Origin: Planctomycetota bacterium
GTDB lineage: Bacteria > Planctomycetota > UBA8742 > UBA2392
Assembly: GCA_022071975.1 (NCBI GenBank)
Contig: JAJVIO010000060.1
Span: 31,882 to 95,881 of the forward strand
Direction: 5' to 3'
Length of the DNA: 64,000 bases
Shown here one piece after another: positions 1-7,269 of this stretch. Below the pieces are notes generated by a model, which worked only from the letters and a program-made list of their open reading frames with translations, ran no database searches and had not been told where the DNA came from. How positions within the stretch are numbered: the stretch's first letter is position 1; every line of letters begins with the position of its first letter. Made by a program: the position numbers and the translations under genes.

Positions 1-3
1 CGC

Positions 4-540
4 TTACTCCCCATGGCGCTTCCTCCGCCAGCGCACACACAGCCAGCCCTTAAGAAACACAAGCCGTGCGATCGTGTAGCCGAACTCCAGCGCCATAGAG
101 GCGGCCAGAATCTGGGCTAGAACCGCAAGGGTGAACGACAGCCTGGAGTCTGTTGCAGCAAACCAGATCGCCAGTGCAGCGAAGCCAGCCCAGAATCCGC
201 TGTACGCAATCAGACGAACACGTAGATCCGACAACGACCACTGAGGGTCCCCGCTGGGGTGGCAGACCACCTCTTCGCCATCAAGGAATGACGAGATCGG
301 CAGGTCCGGAATCGTCTCCGCCTTGCTCAGCTCGTAGAAGTACTCCGTGTGCAGGTCCAAGATGTGGTCGCCCGCGGCATGCTTCCTCGACTCGACCACC
401 AGGTCGCCGTCTCGCGCGGCTCGAATTTCCGAACCTTCGAGATCCTGCTGCATCTCCCACTCGCAGTCGCGGCACTTGCAGGTCAGCCTGGTGCGCAGGT
501 GCTTTGCGCTCACGCTGCTCATGATCTGCTTCAGCTCCAT
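4..540 (-). CDS. Phage-module membrane protein with N-terminal CxC-x2-C cluster
   Basis: This 178-aa protein is not recognised as a known family. Near the N-terminus it has a cysteine cluster (CKCRDCEW) that could bind zinc. A soluble, charged region of about 90 residues follows, then two hydrophobic segments at roughly residues 108-125 and 130-155, and a basic tail (RWRRKRHGE). It is therefore probably an inner-membrane protein with a cytosolic zinc-binding head. The ATG overlaps the stop of the upstream gene (ATGA), which indicates translational coupling. The ORF track lists a longer version; the extension only reads through the neighbouring gene in another frame. The stop codon is inside the window, so the gene is complete. 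Function unknown. Confidence 0.6.
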   Translation of the reverse strand: MELKQIMSSVSAKHLRTRLTCKCRDCEWEMQQDLEGSEIRAARDGDLVVESRKHAAGDHILDLHTEYFYELSKAETIPDLPISSFLDGEEVVCHPSGDPQWSLSDLRVRLIAYSGFWAGFAALAIWFAATDSRLSFTLAVLAQILAASMALEFGYTIARLVFLKGWLCVRWRRKRHGE

Positions 541-1262
541 CACTTCCTCCCGATCGTGACGCGCATGCCCGGCCGCCACCACAGCGGCTTGCGGGGAAGC
601 AGGATCTCCGTTCCCCGGTAGAACTTGCTCAACTGGTCGACCGCTTCGCCCGTGTAGTCGTTCTGGGCCTGGGCCCAGGTGCGTGTGCGCGCCGGCCGCG
701 ATGCCAGCGGCTGCACGCCGGCGGCGTACTCGCCGCGCAGGCGCTTGGGCCCCTGGTCGGCGTCCTCCTGGGCGGTCTGCTTCGGGTCGTGCGGGTAGCC
801 GTCCATGCCCAGGGCGACGATGCGGGTGAAGTCGTATTTCTCGAGCAGCACCCACAGCATCAGCACGCCGCTGGTGATCCAGGGCGAACGCGGGCGCCCG
901 TATGCCGTGCGCGGCAGGGTGACGTCGTGGTGCAGGTGGTGGAGCGCCGCCGGGCCGAACTGGAAGTCGACCGGCCGGGCGGTGTTCCGGCAGGGCTGGA
1001 CCTTGCTCGCGTTCGAGATCTCGAGGAAGCGCTCCAGGGCGCCCGGTCGCATGAACACCTGCGTGCCCTGTCCCAGCAGCGTGGTGATGGTGTCGGCGTA
1101 GGCCTCCGCCGCGGCGCACTCGCCCACCAGGTAGAAGTCGGGCGGATAGTCCGCCTTGCGCAGCAGAGCCACACTGCCGTTCACACAGGCGACCTTCGCG
1201 TCGCGCGGGATTTTGACGCCGGCGGCGCTGGGGCCGCTGCAGATGAGCCAGCATTCCTTCAA
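540..1262 (-). CDS. DUF115/sialyltransferase-like glycosyltransferase-fold protein of the phage module
   Basis: The 240-aa product opens with a strand-loop motif (CWLICSGPSAAG) and later has ITSGVLMLWVL followed by IVALGMDGY. This pattern resembles the nucleotide-sugar-binding fold of DUF115/MptE-like proteins and GT42-type sialyltransferases, where GxGPS near the N-terminus and ITSG...GID/GMD motifs line the donor site. The family link is inferred from motifs only. The start is a TTG placed seven bases after a strong GGGAGG ribosome site and overlapping the stop of the upstream gene. If active it might modify a surface sugar or transfer a sugar during infection. A methyltransferase-like or inactive fold is also possible. 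Confidence 0.5.
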   Translation of the reverse strand: MKECWLICSGPSAAGVKIPRDAKVACVNGSVALLRKADYPPDFYLVGECAAAEAYADTITTLLGQGTQVFMRPGALERFLEISNASKVQPCRNTARPVDFQFGPAALHHLHHDVTLPRTAYGRPRSPWITSGVLMLWVLLEKYDFTRIVALGMDGYPHDPKQTAQEDADQGPKRLRGEYAAGVQPLASRPARTRTWAQAQNDYTGEAVDQLSKFYRGTEILLPRKPLWWRPGMRVTIGRK

Positions 1263-1798
1263 AACAGCCTCCCTTGCGCCTGTTGCTGTTCGCGCTCGAG
1301 GCGGCGTTTGCGCTCGGCCTCGGTCTCGACCTCTTCGGGCGGCTTGCCGATCGCGCCGCTCCGCATGCTTTCCGGCTTCTCGGGCGCGGGGCCCTTCATG
1401 CCGCCGTCTCGCCAACGCCGCAGTTCCGCGTAGTAGCGCGCCGCGTCGTTGGTCGATGGATTGCCCTTGAAGGTTGCTCCCATGCGAGCCATGTCTGCCT
1501 CCGTGAGCACCGGCGCCTCGCCGGTCTCGTCCAGGGGGATGTTGATGCCGTCGGCGATCGCGGCGCGGATGCTCTCCCACACCAGCTGCCACACGGAGCC
1601 CTGCAGGCGCGGGAAACCGTGCACCCGTGCGTACAGGGCGCGCTGGCGGCCCTTGTTTTTCAGGGGCTTGTTCACGGCGAACACGTCGTAGTTGCCCACC
1701 TGGCGACCGCCTGTGCCGTCGTTGGCGATCATCAGCAGGCCCATCAGCTCGCGCTCGCGGCTGGTCGCTTTCAGGAAGTCGATCTGCACGATGATCAT
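1259..1798 (-). CDS. Hypothetical phage-module protein with charged C-terminal coiled coil
   Basis: The 179-aa product is unrecognised. The N-terminal half is a compact mixed domain (MIIVQIDFLKATSRERELMG) with a run of basic residues (NKPLKNKGRQRALYARVHG) that could contact nucleic acid. The C-terminal 50 residues are highly charged (EEVETEAERKRRLEREQQQ) and look helical or coiled coil. The gene sits between the HTH protein and the glycosyltransferase-like protein, overlapping both by 4 bases, so it belongs to the same polycistron. No catalytic motif is visible. Confidence 0.6.
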   Translation of the reverse strand: MIIVQIDFLKATSRERELMGLLMIANDGTGGRQVGNYDVFAVNKPLKNKGRQRALYARVHGFPRLQGSVWQLVWESIRAAIADGINIPLDETGEAPVLTEADMARMGATFKGNPSTNDAARYYAELRRWRDGGMKGPAPEKPESMRSGAIGKPPEEVETEAERKRRLEREQQQAQGRLF

Positions 1799-2010
1799 GC
1801 GACGAACAGCTCCCTGGCCAGTTGATCCGCCTCTGCGTTGGTTTTGGCACCGCGCCGGCGCTTCGGCCCGGTCAGGCGCCCGCGCTTGCGAGCCATGTAC
1901 AGGCAGCTGTTCACGCGGCCCAGGCTGACGCCCACCGTGGCGGCGATCTGCTTGTAGGGCACGCCCGCCTCATAGAGCGTGCAGATCCGCTCGTTCTTGC
2001 TCAGCGCCAT
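1795..2010 (-). CDS. Small helix-turn-helix DNA-binding protein
   Basis: The product is 71 aa. Residues 5-35 read as a simple resolvase/terminase-type helix-turn-helix: RICTLYEAGVPYKQIAATVG, then SLGRVNSCLYMARKRGRL. A basic segment (GPKRRRGAK) follows. I chose the ATG at 2010 because GGGAG lies six bases before it; the ORF track starts four codons earlier at 2022. Its position near the downstream end of the module, before structural-looking genes would be expected, fits either a late regulator or a small-terminase-like DNA recognition subunit. The sequence alone does not decide between them. Confidence 0.6.
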   Translation of the reverse strand: MALSKNERICTLYEAGVPYKQIAATVGVSLGRVNSCLYMARKRGRLTGPKRRRGAKTNAEADQLARELFVA

Positions 2011-2026
2011 TTGGTCTCCCATTCGC

Positions 2027-2302
2027 CTAGCTGATGTGCGGTTCGTTCTTGCCTTCCACGCCCTGCTGTGTGCGCAGCTCGGTGCGGCGCTTCAGCCACA
2101 ACAGCGCCTCCTCAAGCTTGGTGATGGCCAGGGCGTTCTCGCGGCACGGGAAGCGTAACTGCAAGCCGCGCAGGCGGTGCAGCAGCACGTCCTCGATGAT
2201 CTCTTCGTTCTGGCAGCCGTTCCTGCCGACTTCGCCGACCGGGCCGTCCTGGAAGTGGATCTCGTAGTCGTCGGTCCTGTAGTGGTGGATGTCTTCGCTC
2301 AC
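2027..2302 (-). CDS. Small phage protein resembling the Acb2/Tad1 hairpin domain
   Basis: The product is 91 aa. The C-terminal half (NALAITKLEEALLWLKRRTE) is a helix with the pattern of conserved small phage proteins of the Acb2/Tad1-type hairpin group, in which a helical pair forms an oligomer that binds cyclic (di/tri)nucleotides and blunts CBASS or Thoeris defence. This link is my pattern recall, not a search result. The N-terminal half (MSEDIHHYRTDDYEIHFQDG) is acidic. GTG start overlaps the upstream stop (GTGA) and sits seven bases after AGGAG. It could equally be a generic helical phage protein. Confidence 0.5.
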   Translation of the reverse strand: MSEDIHHYRTDDYEIHFQDGPVGEVGRNGCQNEEIIEDVLLHRLRGLQLRFPCRENALAITKLEEALLWLKRRTELRTQQGVEGKNEPHIS

Positions 2303-3096
2303 GTTCGTTCTCCTTTGGCTAGCGGCGTGTTTTTCAGCAGTGCGGCCACCTGCTGCAGGTTCTCCCTGCCCGTCATGCCGCGCGGGTTGTTCGGGTCTTG
2401 GATCGCGATCGTCTCGACCACCGCGGCTGCTCGGTGGTTCTGCACGCAGTTTTCCAGCAGGCTGTGTAGCTCGGGCTGGTCGTCGCCCAGGCTGACCGTG
2501 CCGTCGCGGGTCACCTTCACGCTGCAGGCGCCGTCGGCGAGTTTCACGGCCAGGGTGAAAGCGCCGAGCTGGTCGGAGTACTTCTGGATCACCCGGTCCG
2601 TGAACTCGCGCTCCAGCAGCTTGAAGCTTGCGCTGGTCAGCAGCTCGTCCTTGTGGGCGAGGAAGTCCTCGATGCGCACGGCCTTCACGTCGTGCAGCTG
2701 GTAGGAGCTGCGCAGGGTTTCCAGGATCCCGACCAGGTCGAGCTCAATGGGCACCAGCTCGACCCAGATCTTCGCCGCGTCCAGGGCGGCCGCCAGCACG
2801 CCCACGTCCCCCTTGCGCCCCTGCACGCCGACCAGGCCGCGCGAGCGGATCAGGCGGAAGTCGAAAACCTCGTTGACCTCCACGCTGCGCTTCTCTGGCT
2901 CCCAGCTTTCGGGGTTGACCGTGGTGATCTCCTGCAGGTGGCGGTGCAGCAGCTTGCCGTAGACGCGACCGGGCGCGTACTGGCGCCCGCGCCAGCGGAA
3001 GGCCTCAGGCGCGAGCCACTGGTCCCATTGCAGGCGCGCGATCGCGTCCCAGGACAGGCCGCCGCACAGGAAGTCTCTGTAGTGCCAGGTGATCAA
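2299..3096 (-). CDS. Phage-module member of a family shared with the chromosome (see 17176-17913)
   Basis: The 265-aa product has no domain I recognise, but it is clearly related over its full length to the stand-alone 245-aa protein at 17176-17913. The strongest block is residues 137-208, where VKAVRIEDFLA, SASFKLLER, YSDQL.AFTL and KLADGAC..KVTRDGTV all have counterparts. Earlier matches are HY...CG near the N-terminus and NPESWEP against DPESLEP. The start is TTG at 3096, overlapping the TGA of the upstream gene. The ORF track extends the frame upstream without a better start. No membrane segment or catalytic motif is seen. Function unknown; the shared family is discussed in the findings. 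Confidence 0.65.
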   Translation of the reverse strand: MITWHYRDFLCGGLSWDAIARLQWDQWLAPEAFRWRGRQYAPGRVYGKLLHRHLQEITTVNPESWEPEKRSVEVNEVFDFRLIRSRGLVGVQGRKGDVGVLAAALDAAKIWVELVPIELDLVGILETLRSSYQLHDVKAVRIEDFLAHKDELLTSASFKLLEREFTDRVIQKYSDQLGAFTLAVKLADGACSVKVTRDGTVSLGDDQPELHSLLENCVQNHRAAAVVETIAIQDPNNPRGMTGRENLQQVAALLKNTPLAKGERT

Positions 3097-3452
3097 TTCG
3101 CCTCCAGCCTTTTCTTCTCCATGGCGTGACGCATGGCCTCGATGCGCTGGATCTGGGTGGGGCCGTTGGCCGGTGAAGTGAAGAAGCCCAGGAAGGTGAA
3201 TTCGCCCGCCTCGTCTTGCTCCCAGTGCCAGGTCAGGTTTGAGGCCGGGCCCTCGATCCACTCGATGCGCAGGAACACTCCATTGTGCACCGGGTGGGGC
3301 AGCACGGCGAAGCGCAGGCCGCACTTGCCATCCGTGGCTTCTCCGAACACGTCGGAAGGCCAGCCATCACCCGCTTGAGCGCGGGCGTGCTCGACGATTC
3401 CGCGCAGAGCTTCCTTGGTGATCAGGACCTTGAGTGTGTTGCTGTCGCTCAT
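3093..3452 (-). CDS. Hypothetical protein, possible degenerate JAB/MPN-like domain
   Basis: The product is 119 aa. Its layout recalls a JAB/MPN (JAMM) domain: an early helix, then WPSDVFGE where JAMM proteins have P-E-x-x-G, beta strands with tryptophans, then GEFTFLGFFTSPANGPTQIQ where JAMM proteins have GxxHSHPxxPxxPSxxD. The two histidines and the aspartate that bind zinc are absent (HSHP is TSPA here), so any such domain would be inactive. This is a weak fold-level guess. ATG overlaps the preceding stop, and the gene is coupled to the 265-aa family protein downstream. Confidence 0.45.
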   Translation of the reverse strand: MSDSNTLKVLITKEALRGIVEHARAQAGDGWPSDVFGEATDGKCGLRFAVLPHPVHNGVFLRIEWIEGPASNLTWHWEQDEAGEFTFLGFFTSPANGPTQIQRIEAMRHAMEKKRLEAN

Positions 3453-4297
3453 GCCCGCTCCTTCTCAACCTCGAGCATGGCGCGGTTGAGCTCGACCATC
3501 AGGAACAGCAGGGCGCAGTCGTCGCGCAGGTCGGCGTCGGCCTGGATGTCGCGCAGGATCTCGTCCTTGTCCGCCAGCACTCCCAGGTGCCAGGTTGCGC
3601 CCATGCCGCGGCCGTGGTGGTTGGCGATCTGCACCCGCTCGTCGCGCGGGATGTCGCCGCATTTAGCAGCCAGCTCGTCGCGCTTCGCGAAGGGCAGCGC
3701 GTTGACCATGAAGCGCAGGCCGGTTTCGCTCTGCCCTTCCGCCTGCGCGCAAGCGCTGCACAAGGTCTGGGTCGCGTCCACCCAGTGGCAGGGTTTGCCG
3801 GTCTTCTCCACGCACTGCCGGCAGTCGAGCTCCGTGCATCCGCATACCTGGCAGACGCCGCGGATCGTGCCGGTGCGGGCGTATTCTTCCGCGGCGTCGG
3901 CGAGGGCGACGATCACCTTCTCACCAGCCTTGCGGTACCACTCGCTGTAGGTCCCTAAAGCTTCTTTCCGCGCGGCCTCGACCTCGGCCATTTGGGGCAG
4001 TTCTTCAAGGTCGCCGGCGTCGCCGACTTTGGGATCCGCCGGCTCGTAGGTCTGCTCGAAGATGTCTGGCTTGCAGGGGTAGAACTCGCCCTTTACGCCC
4101 TTGATGATCCAGTCGTTGGGAAGGGCGCGCATGGTCCCCTCGAGCGTGGCAACCGACAGGGTGCGCACGTCGCTCGCCCACACCGGGTACGCCGACGGCG
4201 CCCTCTCGCGCTTCGCCCAGGCGATCAGCTCTTCGGCGTTGTCTCCGGTGAACTGGCGCGCCTCGACCACGACCGGCCTTTTGCGGAAATGTCCCAT
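3449..4297 (-). CDS. Phage protein: phage-type N-terminal domain plus cysteine-rich zinc module
   Basis: The product is 282 aa. Residues 1-75 match a small domain common in phage genomes that ends in a WIIKGVKGEFYPCKPDIFEQTY-type sequence. The middle is helical (roughly 85-145). A cysteine cluster follows (CQVCGCTELDCRQC, then CHW and CSACA), a zinc-binding pattern also frequent in phage and mobile-element proteins. The C-terminal 90 residues include DIPRDERVQIANHHGRGMG and a helical tail. The function of either domain is not established. The start is the ATG at 4297; the ORF-track extension overlaps the upstream gene in another frame. Confidence 0.6.
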   Translation of the reverse strand: MGHFRKRPVVVEARQFTGDNAEELIAWAKRERAPSAYPVWASDVRTLSVATLEGTMRALPNDWIIKGVKGEFYPCKPDIFEQTYEPADPKVGDAGDLEELPQMAEVEAARKEALGTYSEWYRKAGEKVIVALADAAEEYARTGTIRGVCQVCGCTELDCRQCVEKTGKPCHWVDATQTLCSACAQAEGQSETGLRFMVNALPFAKRDELAAKCGDIPRDERVQIANHHGRGMGATWHLGVLADKDEILRDIQADADLRDDCALLFLMVELNRAMLEVEKERA

Positions 4298-4299
4298 GG

Positions 4300-4584
4300 C
4301 TATCCTTTCGTGTGCTGGTTCAGTTTGAGGACCTGGGCCGCGGCGGCCTCGGCCGCGTGGTGGACGTGCTGGGGTTTGACGCGGCAAGCCCAGTGGTCCG
4401 ACAGGAACAGGTCCCCGTTCCCGCGGATCCCGGTCACCTTCACGGGTCCCTGCACTGCCCAGTGAGCGCCCGCGTTCAGCGCGTAGAAGACGCGATCGCC
4501 GACTTTGAACTTCGAGCGTTTGCCGCGAGTTGCCACGGTGGCGTTCAGCAGCCCCGGCGTCTGTGTGTTGATCAGAGTGGTCAT
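4300..4584 (-). CDS. Small basic protein with SH3/KOW-like strand pattern
   Basis: The product is 94 aa. The central part (SKFKVGDRVFYALNAG, then GPVKVTGIRGNGDLFLSDHW) has the short-strand pattern of small SH3-like or KOW-like barrels, often nucleic-acid or protein contact modules. The last 25 residues are an alanine-rich helix. The start is the ATG at 4584; the ORF track extends upstream through a region without a start signal. The stop lies two bases before the ATG of the next gene. No specific function can be assigned. Confidence 0.55.
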   Translation of the reverse strand: MTTLINTQTPGLLNATVATRGKRSKFKVGDRVFYALNAGAHWAVQGPVKVTGIRGNGDLFLSDHWACRVKPQHVHHAAEAAAAQVLKLNQHTKG

Positions 4585-4661
4585 GGTTGGCCTTTCGTGT
4601 GCTTTGCTCTCCACATCGGGGCGGCCGCGGCGGGGAGAGCGCCGCCGCGGCCGCGTGCCGA

Positions 4662-5081
4662 TCACTCTGCGAGCTGTCCGCCAACGAGCGCGCAGAGCTG
4701 CATGCAGGCCAGGCTGTGGTCGTTGCCCAGCAGCAGCAGGCCGTTGTGCCCGGCGTTCAGGCCGTCGCACAGGGTGGTCTGGGGGCCGCGGCGCGCCTCC
4801 GCCACCGCCGGCGCCGGGAAGGTGTCGAGCTCCAGCTCGACGGCCTGGCCCTTGGCCGGCTTCTTCGTGACGGGGGAGTTGATCGCCGACGCCAGGTCGG
4901 CGTACTTGATCACCGCCGTCTTGCCGCCGGCGAAGACCACGAACTCCTGGGCCTCGTCGTCGCGGTACAGGCCCTTCACGCCCGAGCCGCGCGTCTCGCT
5001 GTTGCAGACGTGCTCGCGGGCGTGCTCCTTCAGCTTCTTGACCTCGGACCAGGGGATCCAGGTCGTAACCGGTGCTGCCAT
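4662..5081 (-). CDS. Hypothetical phage-module protein, tandem paralogue A
   Basis: The 139-aa product is similar by eye to the next gene upstream (5128-5574). Shared features in order are TW.xWS+ at the N-terminus, G.GV..L..D..AQ..hF.G near the middle, an 18-residue helix (YADLASAIN here, FKELVKALAG there), and a C-terminal helix after hCdGL. The likely start is the ATG at 5081, with GGAG six bases upstream; the track's ATG at 5087 abuts the ribosome site. No known domain is recognised. The pair looks like a diverged tandem duplication inside the module. Confidence 0.55.
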   Translation of the reverse strand: MAAPVTTWIPWSEVKKLKEHAREHVCNSETRGSGVKGLYRDDEAQEFVVFAGGKTAVIKYADLASAINSPVTKKPAKGQAVELELDTFPAPAVAEARRGPQTTLCDGLNAGHNGLLLLGNDHSLACMQLCALVGGQLAE

Positions 5082-5127
5082 GTCCATCTCCTTGCTTCGT
5101 GGTTGCGGCGGAGCCGCTTCAATTCAG

Positions 5128-5574
5128 TTAGCGCAGCAGGCGCGTCGCCACGGCGTTGAGCAGCGCCTGCAACGCGATGCTGCAGTCGATGCCGCCGGGG
5201 CTGCCGAGCAGCGCGTCCCTGCTCAGGCGCAGGCCCTCGCAGACGCGGTCGCTCGGGGGGAGATCGCCTTCCTCGTGCGTCAGCCGTTTCACCTGCACGG
5301 CGCGGCCGTGGGGGTGCTCCTGGCCGGCCAGAGCCTTGACCAACTCCTTGAAGGTCACGCTGGCGTGGCGCTGCTCGCCGATGAACAGCAGGGCCTGCGC
5401 ATCCGGGTCAAGCAGCATGCGCACGACTCCGTTGCCGCCGGTGTCCGCGCGTCTCAGCTCGCGCAGCTTGCCGGCGGGGACCTCGTGCAGCTTGCTCCAG
5501 TGCACCCAGGTCAGGCGGCCGCTGGATGCCGGCGGGTTCTTTTTTGCCGGCGGCTTAGCCTTGGTCTTGGACAT
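5128..5574 (-). CDS. Hypothetical phage-module protein, tandem paralogue B
   Basis: The product is 148 aa. It starts with a lysine/proline/alanine tail (MSKTKAKPPAKKNPPASS), then the domain shared with 4662-5081: LTWVHWSKLHEVP, GNGVVRMLLDPDAQALLFIG, FKELVKALAGQ, and VCEGLRLSRDALLG followed by a helix. AGGAG lies six bases before the ATG. The gene overlaps the upstream cysteine-rich gene by 20 bases. The basic tail would suit a nucleic-acid-associated protein, but nothing else supports a function. Confidence 0.55.
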   Translation of the reverse strand: MSKTKAKPPAKKNPPASSGRLTWVHWSKLHEVPAGKLRELRRADTGGNGVVRMLLDPDAQALLFIGEQRHASVTFKELVKALAGQEHPHGRAVQVKRLTHEEGDLPPSDRVCEGLRLSRDALLGSPGGIDCSIALQALLNAVATRLLR

Positions 5575-5893
5575 TCGTGTCTCCTTGGTTCTGTTGCGGC
5601 GCGGCGCCGCGGTCGTCGAACGGACTGGCGGCTCGCTGCACCAACTCTTCCAGCTCCGGCGCCGGCGCCCACTCGCCGCACCAGTTCTCGGGGCGCATCA
5701 GGGGACGCACAGGCGCCAAGCTCGACTTCGCGCCGGGCGCGATCACGGCAGGGCCCGTGGCCACCAGCTGGGGCGGGTAGCGCCGGCACTCGAAGTTGCC
5801 GCCCTCGTCGGGCACGGCGAAACGGCAGAACATGCAGGTCTGCAGGCAGGCGGGATCCCGCCGGATCAGCTCAATCAGCTCGGCTTCGTTCAT
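5555..5893 (-). CDS. Small cysteine-containing phage-module protein
   Basis: The product is 112 aa. The cysteines form CLQTCMFC near residue 18, CRRYPP near residue 36 and WCGEW near residue 72. This fits a short iron-sulphur or zinc-binding fold of the kind found in small phage and bacterial proteins with a CxFC...CRRYPP pattern. The C-terminus is acidic and glutamine-rich. Its ATG overlaps the end of the helicase gene by four bases. Function unknown. Confidence 0.5.
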   Translation of the reverse strand: MNEAELIELIRRDPACLQTCMFCRFAVPDEGGNFECRRYPPQLVATGPAVIAPGAKSSLAPVRPLMRPENWCGEWAPAPELEELVQRAASPFDDRGAAPQQNQGDTNVQDQG

Positions 5894-7269
5894 GCGATCG
5901 CACTCCTGACGGCGCTGCGTTGCACGAAGCGCGCGCTGGTCTTGTGGAAGTACATGGGGACGCCGCCCGTGGGGCCGTTGCGGTTCTTCTCGAGCAGGAA
6001 GGAGTACTCGAGTACTTCGAGCTCGTCCTTTTCCTTGTCCGGTGTGGTGCGGTGCAGCAGCAGCACCTGGTCGGCGTCCTGCTCGATGGATCCCGACTCG
6101 CGCAGGTCGGATAGTTTGGGACGGCCTTCGCTGCGGTGTTCGACGCCGCGGTTCAACTGCGCGGCCGTGATCACGGGGATATCCAGCTCGCGCGCCATGG
6201 CCTTGAGGCCGCGGCTGATGTTGCCGATCTGCAGGTGGCGATCGAGCGCATTGTCGTCCGGTACCAGCTGCAGGTAGTCCAGCAGAATCGCCTTCAACTT
6301 GTGTTTGCGCGCGACGCCGCGGGCGATGCTGCGCACCGCCGGCAGTCTCAACTCGCCGTTGTCGACGATGTAGGCGGCCGGCCGGATCAGGTTGGTCGCC
6401 TGCAGCACGGCGCCGCGTTCGTCGTAGTCGAGTTTTCCCAGCCGGTAGTTGCGCTGGTCGACGCCTGCGACCTGGCAGATCACCCGCTGGGCCAGCTCGA
6501 CGGTGCCCATCTCGTAGCTGAAGATCAGCACCGTCTCGCCGGCCTGGGCGGCGTTGACCAGGAAGTGGCTGGCCATGCCGAGCAGGCAGGCGGTCTTGCC
6601 CTGGCTGGGGCGCGCGCCCACCACGATCAGCTCGCCGCCGCGGAAACCCAGCGTGAGCTGGTCCAGGTCAGACCAACCGGAGCTGAGGCCGGGCAGCGCC
6701 CCCTCGTTCGCGCGGCGCCACTCTTCCACCTGCTCGCGCTGCGACTCGGCCGCGGCGACCGCTTCGTCGATCGGCACCAGCTGCGCGTGCTGGCGTGACT
6801 GGTCCAGGCGCGTTAGTTCGCGCTCCAACAGATCGACGGCGTCGCCGGCGGGATCCTGCCGCGCGCCGTCCAGTGCCACCGCCCGCGCGTCGCCGGCGAC
6901 CAGCACCAGCTCGCGCCGGCGCCATTCGCGCTGGATGATCGCGGCCCAGCGCTGGACGCCGTAGCTGCTGGGGACGCTGTTGCTGATGTCCGCCAGGTAG
7001 GTCTGCAGGGCGTCGCGCCCGCCGCAGGCCTCCAGCTCGTGGTTGTGCTCGACGGCGTCGGCGCAGGTGATCCAGTCAAGCTCCAGGTCGTTGTCGTGCA
7101 GCTGCAGGATCGCGCGGTAGATCACCTGGTGCGAGTGGCGCCAGAACATGGCGGGATCCGGCAACGCCAGGCGCACGGCGTCGATGCACGAGGGATCGAC
7201 GAACATGCAGCCCAGGACCGCCTGCTCGGCCTCGATCGAGTGCGGAGGGATGTAGCCGGCGTCAGGCAA
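5890..7269 (-). CDS. dnaB: DnaB-family replicative DNA helicase (phage-encoded)
   Basis: The 459-aa product has the full DnaB layout. The N-terminal domain (PPHSIEAEQAVLGCMF, then the usual FWRHSHQVIYRAILQL) occupies about residues 1-110. A linker follows, then the RecA-type motor with LPGLSSGWSDLDQLTLGF, a Walker A of GARPSQGKTA near residue 220, Walker B in KAILLDYLQLV, and DLRESGSIEQDADQVLLLHR. It would unwind DNA at the element's own fork as a hexamer. The start is a TTG with AGGAG seven bases upstream, overlapping the preceding gene by eight bases. No helicase loader or primase gene is seen in the module, so host DnaG may serve it. Confidence 0.92.
   Translation of the reverse strand: MPDAGYIPPHSIEAEQAVLGCMFVDPSCIDAVRLALPDPAMFWRHSHQVIYRAILQLHDNDLELDWITCADAVEHNHELEACGGRDALQTYLADISNSVPSSYGVQRWAAIIQREWRRRELVLVAGDARAVALDGARQDPAGDAVDLLERELTRLDQSRQHAQLVPIDEAVAAAESQREQVEEWRRANEGALPGLSSGWSDLDQLTLGFRGGELIVVGARPSQGKTACLLGMASHFLVNAAQAGETVLIFSYEMGTVELAQRVICQVAGVDQRNYRLGKLDYDERGAVLQATNLIRPAAYIVDNGELRLPAVRSIARGVARKHKLKAILLDYLQLVPDDNALDRHLQIGNISRGLKAMARELDIPVITAAQLNRGVEHRSEGRPKLSDLRESGSIEQDADQVLLLHRTTPDKEKDELEVLEYSFLLEKNRNGPTGGVPMYFHKTSARFVQRSAVRSAIA

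Noticed and set aside
4312-6114. 600-aa plus-strand ORF
   Set aside because: Antisense to five overlapping module genes including dnaB; those have conserved motifs and ribosome sites.
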